NCBI GenBank assembly: GCA_964544485.1
Contig: CAZJBH010000021.1
Location: 1-10,210 of the forward strand
DNA from: CAZJBH01 sp964544485
GTDB lineage: Bacteria; Patescibacteriota; Minisyncoccia; Portnoybacterales; UBA2143
Direction: 5' to 3'
DNA: 10,210 nt
Below are positions 1-7,238 of this stretch, piece by piece. Position numbers and translations under genes: made by a program. The notes beneath the pieces were generated by a model. That model worked only from the letters and a program-made list of their open reading frames with translations, did not search any database and had not been told where the DNA came from. The first letter of the stretch is position 1. Every line of letters begins with the position of its first letter.

Positions 1-828
1 GTTTTTTCGCTTAAAGTTCCTTTAGCTCTGCTGATTCTTAGTTGTTTAGCTTTGATTTACGCAGCCGCGCGAATTAAAAAACCGCTTTATCAAAAGCCGT
101 TTCTTAGAATTAACCGCTGGATCAGAAAACATTTTACTGAATTCGCTTTATTGCTCCTCTTTGGGATTTATTGGTATGTTAGCATTACCAGTAATTTAAA
201 TATTGGCGTTAGGCATGTTCTGCCTGTTTTCCCAATAATCTATATCCTAGTAGGAGGAAAAATTAGCCAATGGCTAAACTCAAATTCCAATCCTAAATTG
301 GAAAAAATAAAAATATCTAAAGGATGCATAAAAAGTATCCGCTTGCTGACATTTGACTATTTTAAAACTATCGGCAAATACGCGCTGATTATATTCTTTT
401 TATTTTGGTATGCCTGGGGAACATTCAAAGTCTATCCTCACTTCTTAGCTTACTTTAATGAACTGGCCGGCGGACCGGAAAAAGGATACTTATATGTAAC
501 TGATTCTAATCTGGATTGGGGCCAAGATTTAAAAAGATTAGCTGAGTATGTTGAAAAAAACAAAATCCAAACAATTTATCTTGACTATTTTGGCGGAGAT
601 TCGCCTGAATACCGCTTAAACGATAAAGTTAAGCCATGGTGGGGCAATCGCAGCCCAAACGAACTTCCTAAAAACGCCTGGCTAGCTGTTTCAGCCACTT
701 TTTTGCAAGGCGGACGCAGCGATCCGGTTCCTGGATTTGACTATAACGGACAATTTTATTCATGGTTAAACCAGTACCAGCCTAAAAAAATTATCGGACA
801 TTCTATCTTTATCTATCAAATACCCTAG
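1..828 (+). CDS. Membrane glycosyltransferase, GT39/ArnT-like (3' part)
   Basis: Open from the first base of the window, so the N-terminal part is missing; 275 residues remain and end in TAG. An internal TTG at 52 could be mistaken for a start, but the frame is open upstream of it and the upstream residues (KVPLALLILSC) continue a membrane helix. The fragment has about four hydrophobic segments, roughly residues 5-22, 47-66, 71-87 and 127-145. A soluble tail follows, with the signatures PHFLAYFNELAGGP, DSNLDWGQDLKRL and YFGGDSPEY. These tail motifs are familiar from polyprenyl-phosphate-dependent family 39 glycosyltransferases of Patescibacteria and related bacteria, multi-pass enzymes that move a sugar from a lipid carrier to an extracytoplasmic acceptor. 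The catalytic N-terminal loop, with its acidic residues, lies outside the window, so donor and acceptor cannot be inferred. The gene is convergent with the ftsQ-like gene and separated from it by a repeat-filled gap. Family call is fairly sure; activity is inferred. Confidence 0.7.
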   Translation, partial: VFSLKVPLALLILSCLALIYAAARIKKPLYQKPFLRINRWIRKHFTEFALLLLFGIYWYVSITSNLNIGVRHVLPVFPIIYILVGGKISQWLNSNSNPKLEKIKISKGCIKSIRLLTFDYFKTIGKYALIIFFLFWYAWGTFKVYPHFLAYFNELAGGPEKGYLYVTDSNLDWGQDLKRLAEYVEKNKIQTIYLDYFGGDSPEYRLNDKVKPWWGNRSPNELPKNAWLAVSATFLQGGRSDPVPGFDYNGQFYSWLNQYQPKKIIGHSIFIYQIP

Positions 829-859
829 CGCCAGATTTAATTTTAAATTTTACTAACTA

Positions 860-889
860 GAAGACGTTCCTTAGAAGGCGTGTCCTTTA
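860..889 (+). repeat. Diverged half-copy of the palindromic element
   Basis: This 30-base segment matches the left arm of the nearby palindrome (906-935) at 23 of 30 positions, and all seven differences are transitions. It sits 16 bases before the full element in the gap between the glycosyltransferase and the ftsQ-like gene, in the same orientation. It is probably a decayed unit of the same repeat family. No matching right arm was found beside it. Confidence 0.6.
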
Positions 890-904
890 CTGGCTAAGGG
901 AAAG

Positions 905-1010
905 AGAGGACGCTCCTTAAAAGGTATGTTCTTTGTACTCAAAGGACGTATCTTTTAAAGAGTGTCCTCGATAGAGAGAAAAGCTTTTCTTTATTTGAGA
1001 ACGGTCCTTT
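905..1010 (+). repeat. Dispersed palindromic element, copy A (core hairpin 906-969)
   Basis: The core is a 64-base palindrome with 30-base arms around a 4-base loop (TACT). Twenty-five positions are Watson-Crick pairs. Of the other five, four would be G-U wobbles in a + strand RNA and one would be C-A. A second short perfect palindrome follows at 977-990 (AGAAAAGCTTTTCT). The element matches copy B at 5128-5237: the stem arms are identical over 60 of 60 bases, the loop differs at two bases, and there is a 4-base indel after the core. It lies between convergent genes and ends about 8 bases from the ftsQ-like stop codon, so it may also help terminate transcription, although no clear T-tract follows the big hairpin. 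This resembles a REP/MITE-type intergenic repeat; no transposase is present in the window. Confidence 0.85.
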
Positions 1011-1018
1011 TCTTTTAA

Positions 1019-1906
1019 TTATTTATAATAAACTCTGCCTTGTATCCGCAAATCCATATATTCTAAATCTAAATAATCATTTTCTACTTCTTCAATTAAA
1101 ACTCTTTCTAAAGCGTTAATTTGAGAAACTAAATCATTTTTAGGATTAAAATATATTTTCCATCCATAGCGCGTTTCCGCCCTAATATCTTCTTTGGAAA
1201 AAACCTCAAACTGGCTAACAGCCAATTTTTTATTATCCTTAGCTCTAATCTGCTTTAATTCTTGATAAGACAATCTAATAAAATTAATTGATTCAGCTGA
1301 TAAAACTTGTTCTCCTAAAATAGGTTTTTTTACTTGGCTAAAAATATTTAGAATCATCTCTCCTTTAACTAAAGCGCTTTTCTTAAAAATTATTCCGTTT
1401 GAATCAATTTCAAAACAATCGCCTAATCTTCTTTCTTGAATCCGTTCTATCTCTCGCTCGTCTAATTCTTGAGTAGTAGTCGCCTGATTATTTTGAATTG
1501 GAATTTTTTGATATTCTGCCTGGCACCAAATCCCTATTTTTTCTCTTTGCTGAATCTTAATTCCTATTTTATCCGGCAATTCAATTTGAACTTCTATTGA
1601 ATCTATGCCTGGAAATCTTTCAAAAATTTGCTTTTTAATTCTATCTTCTGAAACTAAAAAAACGCTTTTAAGCGGAAAAAACTGCCAGAATTTTTCTTCT
1701 AAAATCTGTTTGGTTAATGCTTGTATTTCTTTTGGCTGAAAATATTTCGCTTCTTCTTCAGACTCAACTTGAATTTGCTTTATCCAAAAATATGGAGACC
1801 AGATGATGAGATATAAGGCAGCAGCCAAAAAACAAAAAAACAACCCTGCAAAAAGAATTTTTTTAAGGGTTGATTTTCTTTCTTTACTTTTTCTTTTCCT
1901 AACCAT
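1019..1906 (-). CDS. ftsQ: FtsQ/DivIB-type cell division protein with POTRA domain
   Basis: The 295-residue protein has a short basic cytoplasmic tail, one membrane helix at about 17-37, and an FtsQ-type POTRA domain at about 43-120. The POTRA end shows ERFPGIDSIEVQIELPDKI followed by the REKIGIW element typical of FtsQ. The beta domain runs from about 123 to the end, with the FEIDSNGIIF strand and a C-terminal MDLRIQGRVYYK that matches the closing strand of FtsQ. FtsQ/DivIB is a bitopic divisome protein that links FtsL/FtsB to septal peptidoglycan synthesis on the outer face of the membrane. Between IWC and CFEID lies a charged insertion of roughly 30 residues (131-162) with a TTTQ stretch, which I do not recall from standard FtsQ. 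The ATG lies 4 bases after the serS stop with no clear Shine-Dalgarno site, suggesting translational coupling. Finding ftsQ behind tRNA synthetases instead of in a mur/ftsA/ftsZ cluster is unusual. Confidence 0.8.
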   Translation of the reverse strand: MVRKRKSKERKSTLKKILFAGLFFCFLAAALYLIIWSPYFWIKQIQVESEEEAKYFQPKEIQALTKQILEEKFWQFFPLKSVFLVSEDRIKKQIFERFPGIDSIEVQIELPDKIGIKIQQREKIGIWCQAEYQKIPIQNNQATTTQELDEREIERIQERRLGDCFEIDSNGIIFKKSALVKGEMILNIFSQVKKPILGEQVLSAESINFIRLSYQELKQIRAKDNKKLAVSQFEVFSKEDIRAETRYGWKIYFNPKNDLVSQINALERVLIEEVENDYLDLEYMDLRIQGRVYYK

Positions 1907-1910
1907 TAGA

Positions 1911-3164
1911 TTAATCTTTTTTAATCTCTTTTAAATTATTCATATATGGCTGTAAAGCTTGAGGCACTTTAACGCTCCCATCTGCTTGCTGATAATTTTC
2001 AATAATCGCAATCAACATCCGGCCAATTGCCAAAGCAGTTCCATTTAAAGTGTAAACATAATTTAATTTGCCGTCTTTTGCCTTATACCGCGTATTCAGG
2101 CGCCGCGCCTGATAATCAGTGCAATTACTGGTAGAATGAGTTTCCCGATATTCATTCTGGCCCGGCATCCAAGCTTCAATATCCCATTTTTTAGCAGCTG
2201 GATCACCTAAATCAGCGCTGCAAATATCAATAACTTGATAAGGAATTTTTAAAGCCTGCATTAATTTTTCTTCTAAAGAAAGCAATAAATCATGTTCTTG
2301 TTCAGCTTTGTCTGGATGGCAAAAACTAAACATTTCCACCTTATCAAATTGATGGACTCTTAAAATACCTTTAGTGTCCTTGCCATAAGCTCCGGCTTCG
2401 CGCCGAAAACAAGTTGAAAATCCAAGATAGCGTTTCGGCAAATCTTTTTCTTTAAAAATTTCATTCATATGCATTGCTCCGATTGATTGTTCTGAAGTGC
2501 CGATTAGATACAAATCATCTTTTTCTAAATGATAAACTTCATCTGCTCCGCGATCCAAATATCCCATTCCAGACATAGCTTGCTGATTTAGCATGACCGG
2601 AGGAATCACTGGAATAAATCCTTTTTGAATCAATTTATTAAAAGCTAACTGAACTAAAGCCATTTCCATTAAAGCAGCTCCTCCTTTTAAATACCCAAAG
2701 CGAGTTCCAGCCACTTTAGCTGCTCGCTGAATATCAATCATATCTAAATTCTCAGCCAGAGATAAATAATCTTTTGGCTGAAAATCAAATTCAGTTTTTT
2801 TGCCTTCAGTCCGAGCTATTTGATTATCTTCCTCACTCTTTCCAAGACAAACATCAGCTAAAGGCAAATTCGGAACTTGGCGCATTAATTGGTTAAATTC
2901 TTTTTCAATTTCTTCTAGCCCTGGTTCAATTTCTTTAATTTGTTTTTTTAAATCCTTGGCTTTTTTCTGATCATCATCGCTTAATTTGCCGCCTTGCCCG
3001 CTAATTTGATTTTGCTCAGCTTTTAATTTTTCTATTTGCTGCAAAAGCTCGCGCCTTTGCTGATCAACTTCTAAAAGCCGGTCAATATCTACCTTGACTT
3101 GTTTAGCTTCTGCTCCTTGTTTTACTTTATCCGGATTCTCCCGGATATATTTAATATCCAACAT
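1911..3164 (-). CDS. serS: Seryl-tRNA synthetase
   Basis: The 417-residue protein is close to the usual bacterial length of about 420-430. It charges tRNA-Ser (and tRNA-Sec where present) with serine in the cytoplasm. Residues 1-105 form the N-terminal tRNA-binding arm: MLDIKYIRENPDKV is the typical start, followed by a charged coiled-coil hairpin at about 28-95. The class II catalytic domain shows a TSEQ serine-site motif (223-226), motif 2 (FRREAGAYGKDTKGILRVHQ, from 253) and motif 3 (GTALAIGRMLIAIIEN, 375-390). All expected elements are present and no damage is seen. The ATG begins 3 bases after the lysS stop, so ribosomes probably pass from lysS to serS; no separate promoter or strong ribosome site is visible. 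A small antisense open frame over the start is a shadow. Confidence 0.97.
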   Translation of the reverse strand: MLDIKYIRENPDKVKQGAEAKQVKVDIDRLLEVDQQRRELLQQIEKLKAEQNQISGQGGKLSDDDQKKAKDLKKQIKEIEPGLEEIEKEFNQLMRQVPNLPLADVCLGKSEEDNQIARTEGKKTEFDFQPKDYLSLAENLDMIDIQRAAKVAGTRFGYLKGGAALMEMALVQLAFNKLIQKGFIPVIPPVMLNQQAMSGMGYLDRGADEVYHLEKDDLYLIGTSEQSIGAMHMNEIFKEKDLPKRYLGFSTCFRREAGAYGKDTKGILRVHQFDKVEMFSFCHPDKAEQEHDLLLSLEEKLMQALKIPYQVIDICSADLGDPAAKKWDIEAWMPGQNEYRETHSTSNCTDYQARRLNTRYKAKDGKLNYVYTLNGTALAIGRMLIAIIENYQQADGSVKVPQALQPYMNNLKEIKKD

Positions 3165-3167
3165 AGG

Positions 3168-4526
3168 TTATTGTTTAGGTTTCATTAAAGGGAAAAGAAT
3201 AATCTCTCGAAGAGTCTTAGAATCAGTCAATAAAGCAGCTAAACGATCTAAGCCCATGCCAAATCCAGCTGCTGGAGGCATGCCATGCTCTAAAGCTTCA
3301 ATAAAATCTTTATCATAGCGCTGAGCTTCTTTATCCCCCTTTTCTCTCATTTTTTCCTGTTCTTTAAAAATCTGTTTTTGCTTAATCGGATCATTTAATT
3401 CAGAAAAAGCATTCACTATTTCTAAACCGCCGACCACTAATTGAAAACGCTCGGCTTTCTTTGGATCATCCGGCTTTGGCTTAGCCAGAGGAGAAATCTC
3501 AACTGGATGATGAATCACAAAAGTAGGCTCCTGAATCTGTTTAACTTTTTCTTTCATTTCTGCGTCAGTTTTGCCTAATTCGCTAAATTCAACCTTATTA
3601 AACGGCCGCTTAAATTTAATTTTTTCTCCTTGATATTCCAATTCCTGAGAACCATTTATTTCTTTAATTAAAAAAACAAACATTTCTTCAACTAAATTCA
3701 TCATATCTTTGTAATCAGCATAAGCCCAATAAAATTCTAGCATAGTAAAATCAGGATTATGCGAAGCATCCAATCCTTCATTTCTAAAACAGCGTCCAAT
3801 TTCATAAACTTTTTCAAATCCACCGACTAATAGGCGCTTTAAATACAATTCCGGAGCTATTCGCAGATACAAATCTAAATCTAAAGCGTTATGATGAGTC
3901 TTAAACGGACGCGCCAAAGCTCCGCCCGGAATATCCTGCAAAATCGGAGTTTCTACTTCCATAAATCCATTGCTTTCCAAAAATTCGCGAATCAGCTTAT
4001 ACATCCGGCTGCGTTTAATAAATTTATCTTGAACATCCTTATTCATCAGCAAATCCAAATAGCGTTTCCTGAATCTTTCTTCAACATCGCGCAAACCATG
4101 CCATTTTTCAGGCAAAGGAGCCAAGCTTTTGGTTAAAATTTTAAAAGAATTAACTAAAAGAGTTTTCTCTTCTTTTTTAGTTAAAAACAAACTTCCTTTA
4201 ACTTCAATAAAATCGCCTAAGTCAATATTTTCTTGAAAAAATTTGTAATCTTTTTCGCCAACTTGATCTTTTTTAAAATAGACTTGAATTTGCCCGCTAC
4301 CGTCTTCAATCTGAACAAAAGTAGATCCACCATGACCGCGAATCGCTCGAATTCGGCCAAGCAAACTTAATTCCTGCTCTTGCTGGCTTAATTGATTAAA
4401 GCCAGCCAAAGCCTGGGCGCAAGTAAAATCTCGCTCAGTTTCAGCTGGATAAGGATTGATTCCTGCCTGGCGAATATTTTCTAATTTCTTAATTCTATTT
4501 TCCTTAATCTCTTCTTGAGAAGGCAT
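3168..4526 (-). CDS. lysS: Lysyl-tRNA synthetase, class II, shortened
   Basis: The 452-residue protein activates lysine and loads it on tRNA-Lys. The N-terminal OB-fold anticodon-binding domain covers about 50-135 (LLGRIRAIRGHGGSTFVQI). The class II core carries GGALARPFKTHHNALD (201-216), the motif 2 region RIAPELYLKRLLVGGFEKVY then GRCFRNEGLDASHNPDFTMLE, the strand PTFVIHHPVEISPLAK (334-349), and motif 3 PAAGFGMGLDRLAALLT (418-434). Catalytic landmarks are intact, so it should be active. It is shorter than the usual ~500 residues. Compared with the E. coli protein as I recall it, about 35-40 residues are missing between the PF-K segment (308-311) and QEPTF (331-335), within the insertion between motifs 2 and 3. 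The start fits the family's N-terminus, but no Shine-Dalgarno site stands out in the AT-rich 86-base leader after greA. It probably starts or continues the lysS-serS-ftsQ transcript. Confidence 0.97.
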   Translation of the reverse strand: MPSQEEIKENRIKKLENIRQAGINPYPAETERDFTCAQALAGFNQLSQQEQELSLLGRIRAIRGHGGSTFVQIEDGSGQIQVYFKKDQVGEKDYKFFQENIDLGDFIEVKGSLFLTKKEEKTLLVNSFKILTKSLAPLPEKWHGLRDVEERFRKRYLDLLMNKDVQDKFIKRSRMYKLIREFLESNGFMEVETPILQDIPGGALARPFKTHHNALDLDLYLRIAPELYLKRLLVGGFEKVYEIGRCFRNEGLDASHNPDFTMLEFYWAYADYKDMMNLVEEMFVFLIKEINGSQELEYQGEKIKFKRPFNKVEFSELGKTDAEMKEKVKQIQEPTFVIHHPVEISPLAKPKPDDPKKAERFQLVVGGLEIVNAFSELNDPIKQKQIFKEQEKMREKGDKEAQRYDKDFIEALEHGMPPAAGFGMGLDRLAALLTDSKTLREIILFPLMKPKQ

Positions 4527-4580
4527 AATTAGATAATTTTATTAAAATATTTTTGCTAAATGCGTTTTATCCGATATTTT

Positions 4581-4595
4581 GACTTTAGTAAAGTC
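4581..4595. repeat. Small dyad in greA-lysS gap
   Basis: GACTTT-AGT-AAAGTC forms a 6-bp perfect inverted repeat in the 86-base gap between greA and lysS, with TTTTATCC occurring on both sides (4565-4572 and 4597-4604). Neither strand has a T-run directly after it, so it is a poor terminator. It could be an operator or chance in AT-rich DNA. Confidence 0.25.
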
Positions 4596-4612
4596 ATTTT
4601 ATCCACATTCCC

Positions 4613-5092
4613 TTATTTTATTCCAATAATTTTGTATTTAACTTTTCCTTTAGGAGTCTCCACCTCTATTATATCATTAACCCGCTTTCCTAAAAAGGCC
4701 TTGCCTAAAGGAGATTCATTTGAAATTTTGCCATTTAAGGGATCTGCCTCTTGAGAACCAGCTAAAGTAAAAGTCTGTTTCTGTCCGCTAACCTTATTAT
4801 CCTTATCTAACATTTTAACTTCAATAATTGAACCCAGCTCAACTTGGCCGTTTTTATTTTTAGCGCCTGTTTTAATAATTGAAGATTCTTTAATAATTTT
4901 TTCCAATTCTAAAATCCTACCTTCATTAAAAGCCTGCTCTTCTTTAGCTGAAGTATATTCCATATTCTCAGACAAATCGCCTAAAGCCTTAGCTTCTTCT
5001 AAGCGCTTGGCGATTTTCTGACGCTTAGTAGTTTTTCTTTCTTGAAGCTCCTCCTTTAATTTTTCTAATCCTGCTGAAGATATATATGACAT
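4613..5092 (-). CDS. greA: Transcript cleavage factor GreA
   Basis: The 159-residue protein has the normal Gre length (about 158). Residues 1-75 form the N-terminal antiparallel coiled coil. Its tip holds GDLSENMEY, whose acidic residues Asp39 and Glu42 correspond to the D41/E44 pair of E. coli GreA that completes the RNA polymerase active site for cleaving backtracked RNA. Residues 80-159 form the FKBP-like C-terminal domain, with the family-typical SNESPLGKAFLGKRVND and the end GKVKYKIIGIK. The start MSYISSAGLEKLKEEL aligns with family N-termini. The leader is very AT-rich and contains a 7-base tandem repeat (5101-5120) with no visible Shine-Dalgarno. A 208-base repeat-filled gap separates it from mrdA upstream, and lysS follows 86 bases downstream. 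A small antisense frame within it is a shadow. Confidence 0.97.
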   Translation of the reverse strand: MSYISSAGLEKLKEELQERKTTKRQKIAKRLEEAKALGDLSENMEYTSAKEEQAFNEGRILELEKIIKESSIIKTGAKNKNGQVELGSIIEVKMLDKDNKVSGQKQTFTLAGSQEADPLNGKISNESPLGKAFLGKRVNDIIEVETPKGKVKYKIIGIK

Positions 5093-5100
5093 AGATTTAA

Positions 5101-5120
5101 TTTTAAGTTTTAAGTTTTAA
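5101..5120. repeat. Short tandem repeat in greA leader
   Basis: TTTTAAG occurs at 5101-5107 and 5108-5114, followed by TTTTAA at 5115-5120, just upstream of the greA start (start codon 5090-5092). It may supply an AT-rich upstream promoter element or be slippage-prone; no defined promoter could be placed here. Confidence 0.5.
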
Positions 5121-5127
5121 ACACTTT

Positions 5128-5237
5128 AGAGGACGCTCCTTAAAAGGTATGTTCTTTGTGCCCAAAGGACGTATCTTTTAAAGAGTGTCCTCGATAGAAA
5201 GAGAGAAAAGCTTCTATCTATTTGAGAATCGTCCTTT
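5128..5237 (+). repeat. Dispersed palindromic element, copy B (core hairpin 5129-5192)
   Basis: This is the second copy of the element at 905-1010. The 64-base core has both 30-base arms identical to copy A and a different loop (TGCC instead of TACT). After the core it carries four extra bases and then continues through a shared TTTGAGAA-CGTCCTTT segment. Here it lies between two genes of the same direction, greA and mrdA. If the mreC-mreD-mrdA transcript runs into greA, the hairpin would be on its 3' side or in an intercistronic region, where such structures often block exonucleases or end transcription. The function is inferred; the repeat itself is seen directly. Confidence 0.85.
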
Positions 5238-5294
5238 CGACTGCGTCCTTTGAGTACAAAGAATCGCAGTCTGCAATGACAATCCTCAAATAGA
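5217..5294. repeat. Nested hairpin beside palindromic copy B
   Basis: An outer stem pairs TCTATTTGAG (5217-5226) perfectly with CTCAAATAGA (5285-5294). The pairing continues inward to about 5233/5278, with 15 of 17 positions paired. An inner stem pairs GACTGCG (5239-5245) with CGCAGTC (5265-5271), then CTTTG with CAAAG around an AGTA loop. The apex at 5244-5263 is the exact reverse complement of the copy A apex at 929-948, so this is another member of the same family inserted the other way round. It ends 6 bases before the mrdA stop codon and may act as its 3' hairpin. Copy A lacks this part. Confidence 0.75.
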
Positions 5295-5300
5295 AAAAGT

Positions 5301-7238
5301 TTAGTTTTTGGAATTAAAATACCAGTCTAAAACTTGATTAGCTACTGGCAAAGCTGTTTGGCTACCCTCTCCTCCACCTTCTATTAAAACAATCAAGACC
5401 AATTCTGGATCTTGATAAGGCGCGTAAGCAACAAACCAAGCATGAGTCTTATCTTGATTCCCATATTGCGCGGTTCCGGTTTTAGCTGCTGCTTGAACCG
5501 GCAAATTCCTTAAAGGCATGGCTGAACCGCTAACCACTGCCTGGCGCATACCCTTTTGTACAATAGCTAGCTTGCTTTTGTCAATAAAATTGCTTTGTTT
5601 TTCAGATATGGGTATATCATCCAATAAATCTCCTTTTAGGTCAACGATTTTATCCACAAGCTGAGGCTGGTATAAATATCCTCCATTAGCTATCGCGCTA
5701 ATAGCAACTGCCATTTGTAAAGGAGTCACCAAAATATCCCCTTGGCCGATTGATAAATGATAGGTATCGCCTAAATACCATTCTTCATCCGGTTTAGCCT
5801 GCTTTTTCCATTCTCTGTCAGGAACCAATCCTTTTTTTTCTCCGAATAAGTCAATATTCGTTTTCTGGCCGAGTCCGAATTGAGTTAAATACTTAACTAA
5901 TTTTTCTACGCCCAGCCCCTTAATCTCATCTAATCCTCCGCCAAGCGCGTAGAAAAACACATTGCAAGATTCAGCAATCGCTTTAACTATATTCGTAATT
6001 CCGTGCGCTTTCCAATCTTTAAAATGATAAACCGTATCCGGAAAATATTCATTTACCACACTGATTGAACCATGGCAATTGATTTGATCATTAAGATCAA
6101 CTATTTCTTCTTGCAAAGCTCCAGCTGCTACTAATGGCTTGACAACCGAACCAGAAGGATACTGGCCGGCTAAAACCCGGTTTAAAAAAGGATTATTTGA
6201 ATCGTTATATAGCTTGTTTAAATCTTCCTGAGAAATGCCCTGGGAAAACAAATTATTATCATAACTCGGCAAACTGACTAAAGCCCGGATTCCTCCGTTT
6301 CTCGGATCAATTGCCACAGCTGCCGCGCGCTGGCTTTGATCTTTGGTATTAGCTAATTTATCTAATTGCTGACTCAAAGAATGATAAAGCTTTTCCTGTA
6401 GTTTTTTATCTAAGTGTAAAATTAAGCCATGGCCTGGTTCCGGCTCTTTTTTAGCCACTAATCCCTGGATTCTGCCCAAAGAATCAACTTGATATTGCTT
6501 TTGTCCGGTCTGTCCCCTTAAAACAGACTCATAAAATTTTTCTAAACCGCTTTTTCCAATCTGATCTGTAATTAAATAGCTTGAATCAGTTGCTAAATCT
6601 TCTTGGCTAACTTGACCGGTATATCCTAAAACATGAGCAAAATATGTTCCTAAATAATATTGGCGCTGAGCATTTTTTTCTAAGCGCAAACCCGGCCAAT
6701 CTTTAGCGCGCGTTTCTAAAACCAAAGCTTCATCTCTTTGGATATCCTTTAATAACATTCCTGGAGCAGAATCGCTTTTAAATTCAGCTAATTTATTTTT
6801 TAATTGATCTGGCTGAAAACCAATAATTTGGCTTAATTGAAGAATAATTTTTTCTTGTTCCAATAAACTATTTTCGTAAAAATCAATCGGATTGATAATT
6901 AAATTAAACTGCGGAATATTATATACCAAAGGAGCGCCCATGCGATCATAAACAAGGCCGCGCGGAGCAGGTGTTTGATAAATTCGCAAACAGTTTCCCT
7001 CAGCTAATTCGCGATAATATCCCCCTTTAGCTATTTGCAAATACCCGGCTCGCAGAAAAAAAGCGCCAAGAATTAAAACGATTAAACCGTAAAAAAGCAA
7101 AAAATTGCGCTTTTTAATCGGCTTTTCCAGTTTACCCTGGTTCTCAATTGAGCGAATTGCCTGAGCATCCAAAAAAATCTCTTCCGCTTCAATAGTTTCT
7201 CTTTGTTTTCTTTTGATAAAGTATTTTTTCAGCCCCAT
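5301..7238 (-). CDS. mrdA: Penicillin-binding protein 2, elongasome transpeptidase
   Basis: The 645-residue protein is a class B PBP that cross-links peptidoglycan during sidewall growth, on the outer face of the membrane. A charged cytoplasmic tail of about 45 residues precedes one membrane helix (46-67). The pedestal domain carries APRGLVYDRMGAPL (91-104) and KSGLEKFYE (229-237). The transpeptidase domain has all three active-site motifs: SxxK at Ser364-Val-Val-Lys367 (YPSGSVVKP), SxN at Ser424-Cys-Asn426, and KTG at 586-588 (AKTGTAQYG). The preceding mreC and mreD genes support the PBP2 (Rod complex) call over a septal PBP. The chosen ATG overlaps the end of mreD by 50 bases. An in-frame TTG at residue 23 (about 7172) would start after the mreD stop with a purine-rich stretch before it, so the true start is slightly uncertain. 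No Shine-Dalgarno precedes the ATG. RodA, its usual glycosyltransferase partner, is not in the window. Confidence 0.95.
   Translation of the reverse strand: MGLKKYFIKRKQRETIEAEEIFLDAQAIRSIENQGKLEKPIKKRNFLLFYGLIVLILGAFFLRAGYLQIAKGGYYRELAEGNCLRIYQTPAPRGLVYDRMGAPLVYNIPQFNLIINPIDFYENSLLEQEKIILQLSQIIGFQPDQLKNKLAEFKSDSAPGMLLKDIQRDEALVLETRAKDWPGLRLEKNAQRQYYLGTYFAHVLGYTGQVSQEDLATDSSYLITDQIGKSGLEKFYESVLRGQTGQKQYQVDSLGRIQGLVAKKEPEPGHGLILHLDKKLQEKLYHSLSQQLDKLANTKDQSQRAAAVAIDPRNGGIRALVSLPSYDNNLFSQGISQEDLNKLYNDSNNPFLNRVLAGQYPSGSVVKPLVAAGALQEEIVDLNDQINCHGSISVVNEYFPDTVYHFKDWKAHGITNIVKAIAESCNVFFYALGGGLDEIKGLGVEKLVKYLTQFGLGQKTNIDLFGEKKGLVPDREWKKQAKPDEEWYLGDTYHLSIGQGDILVTPLQMAVAISAIANGGYLYQPQLVDKIVDLKGDLLDDIPISEKQSNFIDKSKLAIVQKGMRQAVVSGSAMPLRNLPVQAAAKTGTAQYGNQDKTHAWFVAYAPYQDPELVLIVLIEGGGEGSQTALPVANQVLDWYFNSKN

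Noticed and set aside
3094..3318. 74-residue + strand open frame across the lysS/serS junction
   Set aside because: It is antisense to two certain genes, has no recognisable domain or ribosome site, and its composition mirrors the genes beneath it.
3891..4136. 81-residue + strand open frame inside lysS
   Set aside because: Fully antisense to conserved lysS catalytic sequence, with no independent evidence of coding.
4560..4754. 64-residue + strand open frame over the greA 3' end
   Set aside because: Mostly antisense to the conserved greA C-terminal domain and lacking a family match.
905..5294. CRISPR-like repeats
   Set aside because: The copies are 4.2 kb apart, long and palindromic, with no regular spacers and no cas genes.
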